A stretch of DNA of 64,000 bases, from contig JAEYYB010000009.1 in NCBI GenBank assembly GCA_023430975.1, forward strand, positions 1-64,000, read 5' to 3'. Source of the DNA: Bacillota bacterium. Lineage in GTDB: Bacteria > Bacillota > Clostridia > Acetivibrionales > DSM-2933. Within the stretch, counting starts at the first letter, position 1. The number at the start of each line of letters is the position of its first letter. This document shows, one piece after another, positions 17,207-26,164 of this stretch. The notes beneath the pieces are model-generated. The model was given only the letters and a program-made list of their open reading frames with translations, did not search any database and was not told the origin of the DNA. The translations under genes and the position numbers were made by a program.

Positions 17207-17235
17207 ATACATACTAAGTAATTTTTTGATCATGC

Positions 17236-18210
17236 CTAAATGCTAACAGCGGATTCTAAAGCATCAATTAGTGCTTTTAAATCCTTGTAAGCATCAAGGA
17301 ATGTGCACTTAACCTTCTGGCCGTTTCGGATTGCATCATAGAAGTTTTCAAATTCTTCCTTATATCCACCTTCTGATTGGATTGTTTCAATATAGTCAGA
17401 TGTGTCTTTCTTTTTAATGATTATATTCTTATCCTGTATAACCATAGTACCTTCGGTTCCAAGTATTTTTAGGGTTCTTTCCTTGTAACCCACTGAGCTG
17501 AAATAATAATTGAATACACAGCTTACATTGCTGGAGGTGCTAAAGAGAAAACTCATTGAGTCTATTTCTCCCAAATTGGGATTAATGCTCCTGGTGATTG
17601 CTTTTCCCGAGTGTATTTCACCGAAAAGATCACGAAAAACAGCTATGTTATGTACACCGCCGTCTGTTATAAAACCCCCTGGGTATTGGTGCTTTATACG
17701 CCACTGAGTTTGGGCATATTTATTGCTGGTTTCCAAAAAATCAAAACAATCCCAGAATGCAGAGTAAGGCTTTCCTACACTGCCGCTGTCTAAAAGCTCT
17801 TTTATCCTAATGTTAAAAGGATCATACCTGAAGTTTTCCGCCACCATCATCACTGTTTTGTATTTCTTTTCGAAGTCCAACATATCTTCTGCTTCCTTCA
17901 TATTAGCGGCGATGGGTTTTTCTACTATTACATGTTTTCCAGCTTCAAGAGCTTCTTTGGTTACTTGATGATTCAGGTGTATAGGAAGTAAAATGCTTAC
18001 TGCTTCAATCTCAGGGTTTGCTAAAATTAGTTTATAGTCTGTGACGTAGGGAACATTTCCTACCATTTGTGCAAATTCCTTTGCCTTTCCTTCAGTATGG
18101 TTGCATACTGCAGCAATCTCAAACTTATTTTTTATTTGCTTCAAAGCAGGCCAATGGAGGTCTTTTGCAGCAATTCCACATCCTAAAATGCCAAGCTTTA
18201 CAGGATTCAT
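17236..18210 (-). CDS. Gfo/Idh/MocA family oxidoreductase
   Basis: A 324-residue NAD(P)-dependent dehydrogenase. The start is placed at the ATG (position 18210) because GGGGAGG lies 7 nt upstream. The Rossmann motif LGILGCGIAAKDLHWPA opens the protein, and EAGKHVIVEKPIAANMKEAE (about 85-105) carries the catalytic EKP lysine. The C-terminal alpha/beta domain contains WRIKHQYPGGFITDGGVHNI, with the active-site Asp/His pair. Members oxidise or reduce sugars and cyclitols; the substrate cannot be told here. It is a lone gene. Confidence 0.9.
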   Translation of the reverse strand: MNPVKLGILGCGIAAKDLHWPALKQIKNKFEIAAVCNHTEGKAKEFAQMVGNVPYVTDYKLILANPEIEAVSILLPIHLNHQVTKEALEAGKHVIVEKPIAANMKEAEDMLDFEKKYKTVMMVAENFRYDPFNIRIKELLDSGSVGKPYSAFWDCFDFLETSNKYAQTQWRIKHQYPGGFITDGGVHNIAVFRDLFGEIHSGKAITRSINPNLGEIDSMSFLFSTSSNVSCVFNYYFSSVGYKERTLKILGTEGTMVIQDKNIIIKKKDTSDYIETIQSEGGYKEEFENFYDAIRNGQKVKCTFLDAYKDLKALIDALESAVSI

Positions 18211-18630
18211 AATATTCCTCCCCTCATATATCTGGTTAGTGATTTTGTTCATTATTAATAATAGTAATAAATGCTTTTTAAATAATATAAAATAATTAGT
18301 ACGGTTTAAATAAAAAGTAAAAAGGTAATATAATAATAAATGTCGTATTAAATTAAAAGTGTTAATAATCTTACATTTATCACTTTTAATATAAATAACT
18401 AAAAAATAATATGTAAAGAAATTTAGTATTTGATAAATAATATTACTTGATAAAGTCCTGATACTAATATTACAATTTTAAGAGCAAAATATCAATGAGG
18501 TAAAATTTATAAAAAAATATAAAGTATACTAGAAAATTATTCGATATAAATATTTGCCCGGGGTTTTCAAAAAAAGTATTGTAAACCCTCCAAGAATATA
18601 TTACTATATCTTTTATGGGGAGATGATTTC
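18211..18630. other. Intergenic region upstream of glgC
   Basis: About 420 nt with no gene. It holds the truncated family A repeat (18352-18390) and an inverted pair GGGTTTT...TAAACCC near 18562-18589, which could fold in the glgC leader. It must contain the divergent promoters of the oxidoreductase and glgC. Confidence 0.5.
18352..18390. repeat. Family A repeat, internally deleted 39-bp copy
   Basis: Both terminal arms are intact (ATTAAAAGTGTTAATAATC at the left and CACTTTTAAT at the right), with part of the TACATTT arm, but the central ~58 bp are missing. It looks like a deletion derivative of the 97-bp unit. Confidence 0.7.
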
Positions 18631-19911
18631 ATGAGTAAAACGGAAATGATAGCACTATTATTAGCAGGCGGTCAAGGAAGCAGACTCGGAGTCCTCACTA
18701 AGAATGTCGCAAAGCCAGCTGTTTCATACGGCGGGAAATACAGGATAATCGATTTTTCCCTAAGTAACTGTATAAACTCAGGAATTGAAACTGTTGGTGT
18801 CTTGACTCAGTACCGACCTTTGGAACTTAATGCACATATCGGTATTGGTAAGCCTTGGGATCTTGATAGGATGAACGGTGGAGTCACGATTTTATCACCA
18901 TATATGAAAGAAGAGGTGGGTGAGTGGTATAAGGGAACTGCAAATGCGATTTACCAGAACATCCATTTTGTTGATAAAATTTCTCCTGAATATGTAGTAA
19001 TTTTATCCGGCGATCATATTTATAAAATGGATTATTCGCTTATGCTTAAGGAGCATAAAAAGAATAAGGCCGATGCAACAATTTCGGTTATAAATGTACC
19101 TTATGAAGAAGCTAGCAGACTTGGAATTATGAAAACCGACCCAGACGGAAGAATAATTGAATTTGAGGAAAAGCCCAAAAACCCGAAGAGTACCTTAGCT
19201 TCGATGGGGATTTACATATTCACCTGGGAGGTTTTAAGAGAATATCTCGTTAAGGACAATGAAGACCCCAAGTCTGATAATGACTTTGGTAAAAACATTA
19301 TACCCAGTATGTTGAATGATGGAAAAAGAATGTGGGCATACCAGTTTGAGGGGTACTGGAGGGATGTCGGCACTATTGAGGCCTTCTGGCAGTCAAATAT
19401 GGAGCTTATTCAAAGAGTTCCAATATTTAATCTTTTTGATCCCACATGGAAAATATATACTCCCAATCCCATAAAGCCAGCTCATTATATCGGGCCTAAA
19501 GGAGTTGTAAAAACATCTATAGTATCAGAAGGTTGTATGATATATGGTACAGTCCGCAATTCTGTTATTTTTCCTGGAGTTTTTATTGACGAAAATACTG
19601 TTATTGAAGATTCCATAATAATGACAAACTGTAAAATCGGGGCTAACTCATATATCAATAAGAGTATTCTGGGAGAAAATGTGATAATAGGCGATGATGT
19701 AAAAATTGGAGTGGGTGATGTTGTGGAAAATGACTTGAAGCCTGCTATTTACTACTCTGGAATTACTGTAGTGGGTGAAAGTTCATATGTCCCGGATGGT
19801 GCAGAGCTAGGTAAAAATGTTGTTATTGACAGATTTGTTACTACTGACGATTATTGTTCACTTAATGTTCCTTCAGGAAAAAGTGTATTTAAAGGCGGTG
19901 TGTGCGATTGA
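18631..19911 (+). CDS. glgC: Glucose-1-phosphate adenylyltransferase, catalytic subunit
   Basis: It makes ADP-glucose for glycogen synthesis. The 426-residue protein has the nucleotidyltransferase signature LLAGGQGSRLGVLT, then KPAVSYGGKYRIIDF. It also has the catalytic-region segments LSGDHIYKMDY and FEEKPKNPKS, and a C-terminal left-handed beta-helix of hexapeptide repeats (about 290-420). It starts at ATG behind GGGGAG. The stop overlaps the likely glgD start, which supports co-expression as a GlgC-GlgD pair, the clostridial and bacillar arrangement. Confidence 0.96.
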   Translation: MSKTEMIALLLAGGQGSRLGVLTKNVAKPAVSYGGKYRIIDFSLSNCINSGIETVGVLTQYRPLELNAHIGIGKPWDLDRMNGGVTILSPYMKEEVGEWYKGTANAIYQNIHFVDKISPEYVVILSGDHIYKMDYSLMLKEHKKNKADATISVINVPYEEASRLGIMKTDPDGRIIEFEEKPKNPKSTLASMGIYIFTWEVLREYLVKDNEDPKSDNDFGKNIIPSMLNDGKRMWAYQFEGYWRDVGTIEAFWQSNMELIQRVPIFNLFDPTWKIYTPNPIKPAHYIGPKGVVKTSIVSEGCMIYGTVRNSVIFPGVFIDENTVIEDSIIMTNCKIGANSYINKSILGENVIIGDDVKIGVGDVVENDLKPAIYYSGITVVGESSYVPDGAELGKNVVIDRFVTTDDYCSLNVPSGKSVFKGGVCD

Positions 19912-21029
19912 AAAGTGCAATGGGAATTATTCTTACAGGCGGCAACAAAAGCGGTATGAAGGAGTTATCGGCAATCAGGGCTACAGCAGCTATCCCTGTA
20001 GGTGGTAAGTACAGGGCTATTGATTTTGTGTTGTCTAACATGGTTAATTCGGGTATTACTAATATTGGGGTACTGACGCAGTATAATTTCCGCTCTCTGA
20101 TGGATCATTTGGGTACGGGAAAAGAATGGGATCTTGATAGGAAAAACGGCGGCTTGTTTATATTTCCGCCATATCTTTCAGATGATGGCTCAGGGTGGTA
20201 CAAAGGTACTGCCGATGCCATGTATAATAATCTTACATATTTACTGCGAAGCAGTCAGGAGTATGTAATGATTTCGGTGGGAAACAGTGTTTGTAAAATT
20301 AATTTTGAAAAACTGCTTGATTACCATATAGATAAGGGTGCCGATATAACAATAGCATACAGGGATATGAGTGATTTATATCCTGAGGATTTACCAATTA
20401 TGGGTATCCTATCTGTTGATAATAATGAAAGAATAACAGATTTTGAGGAAAAGCCCTTAAGACCTAAAGGAACATTGGGTTCTATGGGGATTTATGTAAT
20501 GAAGCGGGAGCTTCTGATATATCTTTTGGAAGAGTGCATAGCTCATGGTAATTACGACTTTGTAAGGGATGTACTGATTAAAAAGCTGGATTCACTTAAA
20601 GTTTACGGCTATAGATTTAACAGCTATTGGAGAAGCATAAGCTCAATTAAAATGTATTACAGATGCAATATGGAGCTTTTAGACCCTGATGTGTGTTGCG
20701 AGCTGTTTGTTGATGGCGGTAAAATATATACAAAGGTTAAAGATGAACCACCTGCCAAGTATAATGATGAGGCTGAGGTTAGGAACTCCATTATTGGTGA
20801 CGGGTGTATTATTGAAGGCATCGTAGAGAACAGCGTTCTTTTCAGAGGTGTTACCGTTAAAAAGGGAGCTTGTATTAAAAATAGTATAATAATGCAGGGA
20901 TCAGTTATAGAATCAGGTTCATCCCTGCAATATGCTGTAGTAGATAAAAACGTCCTTATCACCGAAGGGAAGAACCTTAAGGGCGATGATGAATGGCCTA
21001 TCATTGTTGGACGAAGAACTGTTGTTTAG
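19908..21029 (+). CDS. glgD: GlgD, regulatory subunit of ADP-glucose pyrophosphorylase
   Basis: A 373-residue paralogue of GlgC. The TTG at 19908 overlaps the glgC stop (TTGA) and follows AAAGGCGG; a GTG at 19902 is the alternative. The nucleotide loop is altered: LTGGNKSGMKELSAIRATAA replaces the GGxGxRLxxLT of GlgC. The catalytic Asp segment SGDHIYKMDY of GlgC reads SVGNSVCKINF here. This fits GlgD as a non-catalytic partner. In Firmicutes, GlgD lowers the dependence on allosteric activators. A terminator follows. Confidence 0.94.
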   Translation: MKSAMGIILTGGNKSGMKELSAIRATAAIPVGGKYRAIDFVLSNMVNSGITNIGVLTQYNFRSLMDHLGTGKEWDLDRKNGGLFIFPPYLSDDGSGWYKGTADAMYNNLTYLLRSSQEYVMISVGNSVCKINFEKLLDYHIDKGADITIAYRDMSDLYPEDLPIMGILSVDNNERITDFEEKPLRPKGTLGSMGIYVMKRELLIYLLEECIAHGNYDFVRDVLIKKLDSLKVYGYRFNSYWRSISSIKMYYRCNMELLDPDVCCELFVDGGKIYTKVKDEPPAKYNDEAEVRNSIIGDGCIIEGIVENSVLFRGVTVKKGACIKNSIIMQGSVIESGSSLQYAVVDKNVLITEGKNLKGDDEWPIIVGRRTVV

Positions 21030-21060
21030 GATAAGTAAAGAGAATAGTTTTTAATGTTAT

Positions 21061-21096
21061 AAAACGAACTACTAAGATAAATTAGCAGTTCGTTTT
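21061..21096. terminator. Terminator after glgD
   Basis: AAAACGAACT and AGTTCGTTTT form the outer stem, extended by CTAA/TTAG, and the 3' arm ends in T residues. Confidence 0.7.
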
Positions 21097-21107
21097 GTTA
21101 TTTAATA

Positions 21108-21183
21108 CATGAATGAAAAATTACTTCTGCTTTCTACTAAAGCGAAATTCATAGCGGAAGTCATTTTTTTGGCCATGACTAAA
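21108..21183 (+). repeat. Interspersed palindromic repeat, family B, copy 3
   Basis: CATGAATGAAAAATTACTTC at the left and AGCGGAAGTCATTTTTTTGG with CATGACTAA at the right match the copy at 12040. The central 70 bp of that copy are missing. Confidence 0.7.
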
Positions 21184-21215
21184 TATTAAATTATAACACT
21201 GGTAGGAGGTGCAGA

Positions 21216-23366
21216 ATGAAACAAATAATGAAATTCTCTTCCTTGGCAGTAGTCTTATTGTCCTTAATTTTTATTATGCAGCAGTCTTATGCATCACCTG
21301 GGGATTCTATAATTTCCGGTAAAGGCAATAGTATCGTTACAGGATTGACAATTCTTATTGACTTTCCGGATTGTTCCTGGGAAGTATCAAAAGAAGAAAT
21401 GGATGACCTCATTAATAAACAGGGGTACAGTGGATATAATAACAATGGATCAATGAGAGATTATTTTTTTGATATATCAGGAGGTAAGCTTTTATATACT
21501 AATGAAGTATTTGGTTATTACAGAGCCAAAAACCCAAAATCCTATTATAATGACATTAATGTCAAGGGAAGGGACAAGGAACTTGTAAATGAGGCACTGG
21601 AGTTTATGAAACAAAATGGGTATGACTTTACAAAGCTTAAAACAGATAGTAATAAAATGGTGATGGCTGTTAATGTGTTATATGCCGGGGAGCCAGGTGT
21701 AGAGTGGGGAGCAGGTCTATGGCCTCATCAAGGAAAGATTGATAAATTTTATTGCGGGGATGTTTACATTAGCAGATACCAGATCAGCAATATCGATACA
21801 AGTCCAACTATAGGAACTTTGGTTCATGAAAATTGCCACCTGGTTTGTGAGTATCCTGATTTATATGACTATCAGCAGGATTCAAACGGAGTAGGGCAGT
21901 ATTGCATTATGGGAAGTAATGATAAAACAAATCCTCAACCGCCAAATGCATTTTTAAGAAGTTTTATGTCAAGGTGGGGAAGTATTACCAGACTGAATGA
22001 TTTGCCTGATAAAACAAAGGTTACAGTCAAGTCCAATTCCTCAGATGTTTTTGTTTATTACGGCCCTAATGCAAATGAGTTCTTTGTAATTGAAAGTGTT
22101 GTAAAAAAAGGGAGATGGTCAAAAATACCTGATGAAGGCCTGGTTATATGGCATATAGATGTAAATGGGAAAAATGATTACCAGAATATGACCAGTGACA
22201 GCCACTATATGGTATCACTTGAGCAAGCTGATGGTTTGTATGAGTTGGAAAATGATATTAATGAAGGTGGCGAGGGAGACTTGTTTCATAGTGGTTATAA
22301 GGACAGGTTTGATTTCAATACATCACCAAATTCAGCGTGGTGGAATAAAGAAGAATCTGGATTTGCCATTTCTGATATAAGTGCTGTAGGCGATAATATG
22401 ACCTTTATTGTGCATAATAATAATGTGTCTACTGTTACACCAACACCATCTATAACACGGACAGCAACAGCAACGCCAACAGCAACGCCATCTATAGCAC
22501 CAACAGCAACACTAACAGCAACACCAACACCAACACCAACAGCAACAACAGCACCAACAGCATCTATAACACCGACAGCAACAGCGACACCAACAGCATC
22601 TGCTACGCCAGCATGGATACAGATACCTACACAGACACCAACACCAACAGCAACTCCAGCAATACCTACACAGACACCAACGCCAACAGCGACTCCAGTA
22701 ACACCTACACAAACATATACACCGACACAGACAGTTACACCTACAGCCACTGCTACACCTACTGCTACAGCCACTACTACACCCACTGCTATACCTACAT
22801 CTACGCCCACTGAGACAGTAACTCCCACAAGCCAGATAACTCTAACACCTGCAACTACCACATTGCCTGAACCGACTCCTGAGAGTCTTTTTACAGCAAG
22901 TGGCTATATTGTGCCTGACTTTTTAACAGCAAATGATAATCCAAATGTAATGCAAGGGTTTACAGTTAGAGTTCAGGGAACAGATATTTGGGCTGTCACA
23001 AATGAGCGTGGGTACTTTGAAGTTAACGGCCTAAAAGCAAATGATAACGGATACAATTTGGAAATTTCCAAACCAAACTATTTTATGTGCAATATAAGTA
23101 CCGGTGCTATCCAAGATAACATGGTTCTATGGAAGAAAAATAATCCCATCATTATGTGGTGTGGAGATGTGAATCAAGATGGAGTTATAAATTTAATAGA
23201 TATCATAAAACTTGCACTTTTATTTAATTCAATAGATGGGGATTCAAAATATGATAAAAGTATAGACTTTAATATGGATGGAGTAATAAATTTGAGGGAC
23301 TTTTATGTTGTTTCAAGGCATTTTAACCAGACGGAAAATGATTATATGGAAAGCAATATAAAATAA
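21216..23366 (+). CDS. Secreted M6-type metalloprotease with X-module and dockerin
   Basis: A 716-residue exoprotein. A signal peptide (about 1-26) is followed by an M6/immune-inhibitor-A-like catalytic domain with the zinc motif HENCHLVCEYPDLYDY (His204, Glu205, His208). A Thr/Pro-rich linker covers about 405-550. Then comes an X-module-like beta domain starting SGYIVPDF (about 560-640) and a dockerin with two calcium loops, GDVNQDGVINLIDIIKLALLF (about 651-671) and DFNMDGVINLRDFYVVSRHF (about 685-704). The X-module plus dockerin tail resembles the type II tail of C. thermocellum CipA. Type II dockerins on enzymes are reported from Pseudobacteroides cellulosolvens. So this is a protease designed for a cellulosome or cell surface. 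It starts at ATG behind AGGAGG. Confidence 0.9.
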   Translation: MKQIMKFSSLAVVLLSLIFIMQQSYASPGDSIISGKGNSIVTGLTILIDFPDCSWEVSKEEMDDLINKQGYSGYNNNGSMRDYFFDISGGKLLYTNEVFGYYRAKNPKSYYNDINVKGRDKELVNEALEFMKQNGYDFTKLKTDSNKMVMAVNVLYAGEPGVEWGAGLWPHQGKIDKFYCGDVYISRYQISNIDTSPTIGTLVHENCHLVCEYPDLYDYQQDSNGVGQYCIMGSNDKTNPQPPNAFLRSFMSRWGSITRLNDLPDKTKVTVKSNSSDVFVYYGPNANEFFVIESVVKKGRWSKIPDEGLVIWHIDVNGKNDYQNMTSDSHYMVSLEQADGLYELENDINEGGEGDLFHSGYKDRFDFNTSPNSAWWNKEESGFAISDISAVGDNMTFIVHNNNVSTVTPTPSITRTATATPTATPSIAPTATLTATPTPTPTATTAPTASITPTATATPTASATPAWIQIPTQTPTPTATPAIPTQTPTPTATPVTPTQTYTPTQTVTPTATATPTATATTTPTAIPTSTPTETVTPTSQITLTPATTTLPEPTPESLFTASGYIVPDFLTANDNPNVMQGFTVRVQGTDIWAVTNERGYFEVNGLKANDNGYNLEISKPNYFMCNISTGAIQDNMVLWKKNNPIIMWCGDVNQDGVINLIDIIKLALLFNSIDGDSKYDKSIDFNMDGVINLRDFYVVSRHFNQTENDYMESNIK
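22435..22860 (+). repeat. Imperfect tandem repeat coding the Thr/Pro linker
   Basis: Degenerate units of ACACCAACAGCAACACC-type encode T-P-T-A-T-P repeats. A longer 45-nt unit (ACAGACACCAACRCCAACAG) recurs around 22630 and 22672. Such linkers change length by slippage. The complementary strand has long spurious open frames through it. Confidence 0.85.
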
Positions 23367-23520
23367 TGATTTTATTTTAATTATATCTTGATTATATAGT
23401 GATTTTAAATTAAAATAAGATGAAAAAAGAGTGATAGCGAGATCGAATGAAATATAGCTTGGTTAAATAAGCTTTTGAATATAATTATATTTAAGCCCTA
23501 CTATATTTGTATCTGGATAA

Positions 23521-23621
23521 GGCGATTTCAAAAACTTCCTTGGTCAATTCTTAATGGTGAAAAGTACTAAGTTCAATATTTTTGAAATCGCCAGTTGACC
23601 AGTTATTTTTTGGAATCACCT
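23521..23621. repeat. Palindromic repeat, family C, copy 1
   Basis: GGCGATTTCAAAAA and TTTTTGAAATCGCC make a perfect 14-bp stem. It is followed by TTGACCAGTTATTTTTTGGA and ATCACCT. The tail is shared almost base for base with 59802-59832. It ends about 20 nt before the icd start codon, so it lies in the icd leader or promoter. Confidence 0.65.
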
Positions 23622-23642
23622 AAATAGAAAAGGAGAATTGAA

Positions 23643-24851
23643 ATGGATAAAATTAAAATGAATGTTCCTCTTGTTGAGATGGATGGAGACGAAATGACTC
23701 GAATCATCTGGAAAATGATAAAGGATATTTTACTTGAGCCATACATAGACCTTAAAACTGAGTACTATGATTTGGGTCTGGAGTACAGGGACAAGACAGA
23801 CGACCAGGTTACAGTTGATTCGGCAAATGCAATCAAGAAGTATGGTGTTGGTGTGAAATGTGCAACAATTACTCCGAATGCTGATAGGATGACAGAATAT
23901 AACTTAAAGCAGATGTGGAAAAGCCCAAATGGAACAATAAGAGCAATTTTAGACGGAACAGTATTCAGAGCACCGATAATTGTAGACAGTATCAAACCTT
24001 TTGTAAGTACATGGAAAAAGCCTATAACAATTGCAAGGCATGCTTACGGTGATGTTTATAGAGATGTTGAGTATCGTGTTGAAGGTGCTGGAAAAGCAGA
24101 ACTTGTATTTACATCAGAAAGTGGGGAAGTTACCAGACAAACCATTCATGATTTTGATGGTGCAGGAATAATTCTCGGAATGCACAATCTGGACAAATCA
24201 ATTGAAAGTTTTGCAAGGGCATGCTTTAACTACGCTTTGGATATGAAGCAGGATTTATGGTTTGCTACAAAGGATACAATTTCAAAAAAATATGACCACA
24301 CATTTAAGGATATCTTCCAGGAAATTTACGATAAAGAATACAAACAGAAATTTGAAGCAGCAGGTATTGAATATTTCTATACACTGATAGATGATGCTGT
24401 AGCCCGTGTTATAAGATCAGAAGGCGGATACATCTGGGCTTGTAAGAACTATGACGGTGATGTTATGTCAGATATGGTTGCAACAGCTTTTGGAAGTCTT
24501 GCGATGATGACATCCGTTTTGGTATCACCTGAAGGATACTATGAGTTTGAAGCTGCACACGGAACAGTTCAGAGACATTATTACCAGCATCTTAAGGGAC
24601 AGGAAACATCAACTAACTCAATGGCTACATTGTTTGCATGGACCGGAGCCCTTAGAAAACGCGGTGAAATGGACGGAATAAATGCACTTGTTGATTTTGC
24701 CGATAAACTTGAAAAAGCATCACTTCTCACAATTGAAGAAGGTGTAATGACAAAGGATTTGGCACAATTGTCTGAAGTTAAGGACAAGAAGGTAGTTAAT
24801 ACAGAAGAGTTCTTAAAAGAGATCAATAACAGATTGGTAAAAATGCTTTAA
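23643..24851 (+). CDS. icd: NADP-dependent isocitrate dehydrogenase
   Basis: It converts isocitrate to 2-oxoglutarate with NADP. The 402-residue protein is of the eukaryote-like (type II homodimeric) class: PLVEMDGDEMTRIIWKMIKD at the start, NGTIRAILDGTVFRAPI with the substrate Ser/Arg region, DDAVARVIRSEGGYIWACKN and the metal-binding YDGDVMSDMVATAFGSL. EAAHGTVQRHYY is the cofactor segment. It supplies 2-oxoglutarate for glutamate synthesis in an anaerobe with a partial TCA cycle. It starts at ATG behind AAGGAG, and a strong terminator follows. Confidence 0.96.
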   Translation: MDKIKMNVPLVEMDGDEMTRIIWKMIKDILLEPYIDLKTEYYDLGLEYRDKTDDQVTVDSANAIKKYGVGVKCATITPNADRMTEYNLKQMWKSPNGTIRAILDGTVFRAPIIVDSIKPFVSTWKKPITIARHAYGDVYRDVEYRVEGAGKAELVFTSESGEVTRQTIHDFDGAGIILGMHNLDKSIESFARACFNYALDMKQDLWFATKDTISKKYDHTFKDIFQEIYDKEYKQKFEAAGIEYFYTLIDDAVARVIRSEGGYIWACKNYDGDVMSDMVATAFGSLAMMTSVLVSPEGYYEFEAAHGTVQRHYYQHLKGQETSTNSMATLFAWTGALRKRGEMDGINALVDFADKLEKASLLTIEEGVMTKDLAQLSEVKDKKVVNTEEFLKEINNRLVKML

Positions 24852-24875
24852 CCATTACTAAGCCTATAGCATATA

Positions 24876-24918
24876 AAAAGCCCTCAAATCAGTTTGCTCA
24901 ACTGGTTGAGGGCTTTTT
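24876..24918. terminator. Strong bidirectional terminator between icd and the AI-2E gene
   Basis: AAAAAGCCCTCAA and TTGAGGGCTTTTTT form a 13-bp stem with A-runs and T-runs on the outer sides. It lies between two converging genes. Confidence 0.9.
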
Positions 24919-24966
24919 TAAATGTCTGGGAAATTATAGTGTTTGCTATACGTAATTTATTCTGCG

Positions 24967-26034
24967 TTATTTATTCTTCTTAAAGAGTTTGGAGCTTTTG
25001 TGATGATCATCACCGCTTTTTATTTCTACAAGATCTAATACAAACATGAATATTGGTATACCTATTATTAGGCCCCATACTTTAAAGAAGTGCTCTCCTA
25101 CAAGCAGTATAATAAATGTGAGAAATACGGGCAGCTCTGTTTTTGAAGACATGAGCTTAGGATTTAATACATATGCCTCAAGTGAGTGCAGAACAGCAAT
25201 CAATATCCAGACTATTAGAACTAGGTTTATTCCTCCGTTATTAAAGGCAATAAGGCTAAGCGGAACAAGGGAAATAAATACACCGGCTACCGGAATGAGA
25301 CCAAGGATAAAAATCATAAGCCCTAAGCCTAGCACCTGGCTAAATCCTAAAATGTATAGAGCTATAGTAGACAGAATGCAGTTAATAAATGCTATGGCAA
25401 ATTGGGCTTCTATGACCTTACCGAAGGAATTGACAAACTTTTTGCCAAAGTATTCAATCTCATTGTAAAAGATCGAAAGTTTGCTGTTTTTAAACTTCGA
25501 GACAAATCTATATATCCTGTTTTTTTCCAAAAGGAAGAACAGACTGAGGATAATAGATAAGAAAATGTCCAGGCTCAGTTTACTTATGCTGCTGGCTGAT
25601 TTAGCCATTATATCGATACCTTGATGCAAATAATCAGACAACTTTATGTCCTTTATATTAAATTGTTTTAAAAAGGACATTATGTTTTTTTCCAGTGCAG
25701 TTTCATGAGGTTGGTTATAGTAATTGTAGATCTGGTTTACTACATTCTTTATCTCACCTATTACCAAAGGCAGAAAATTATACAAGCCAACAGTGACAGC
25801 CAATACTAGGAAAAGATAAAGAGCTACAGTTACTACTTTTTGCTTTACCTTTACTACCCTCGATATTTTTGAGCTGATAAAGCTTTGTGCCCTGTGCATA
25901 AGGTATGTAAAGATAAATGTGAGCAGAAAAAGGTTTAACATGCTCCTCATAAAGTACAAAAATAGCGTGAGTATCAGAAGAATCATAATCCTTCTAGTGG
26001 ATTCTCTTTTGAAAAAACTGATTATGATTTCCAT
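24967..26034 (-). CDS. AI-2E family (PerM-like) membrane permease
   Basis: A 355-residue protein with about seven to eight membrane helices, a long hydrophilic segment (about 95-150) and the family block GLGLMIFILGLIPVAGVFISL near residues 235-255. The C-terminus is charged (KSGDDHHKSSKLFKKNK). Family members include autoinducer-2 exporters and Na+/H+ antiporters, so the substrate is unknown. It is a single gene facing icd. The next gene on the same strand ends about 130 nt upstream of its start. Confidence 0.88.
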   Translation of the reverse strand: MEIIISFFKRESTRRIMILLILTLFLYFMRSMLNLFLLTFIFTYLMHRAQSFISSKISRVVKVKQKVVTVALYLFLVLAVTVGLYNFLPLVIGEIKNVVNQIYNYYNQPHETALEKNIMSFLKQFNIKDIKLSDYLHQGIDIMAKSASSISKLSLDIFLSIILSLFFLLEKNRIYRFVSKFKNSKLSIFYNEIEYFGKKFVNSFGKVIEAQFAIAFINCILSTIALYILGFSQVLGLGLMIFILGLIPVAGVFISLVPLSLIAFNNGGINLVLIVWILIAVLHSLEAYVLNPKLMSSKTELPVFLTFIILLVGEHFFKVWGLIIGIPIFMFVLDLVEIKSGDDHHKSSKLFKKNK

Positions 26035-26164
26035 TAATTAGATTAACCTCCTAAATAAGTAGTTTTAGAGTATTATTAAATTATATCGGAATAAAACCCT
26101 TTATTCAATATTAAAGTATTAAAGATAATAAAGATAATAAAATTTTACAGTATATTCAAAATTG

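Noticed and set aside
22295..22861. Long minus-strand frame of V-A-V-G-V repeats opposite the Thr/Pro linker
   Set aside because: It is the complement of the ACACCAACA-type tandem repeat in the dockerin protease gene; low-complexity text with no start site.
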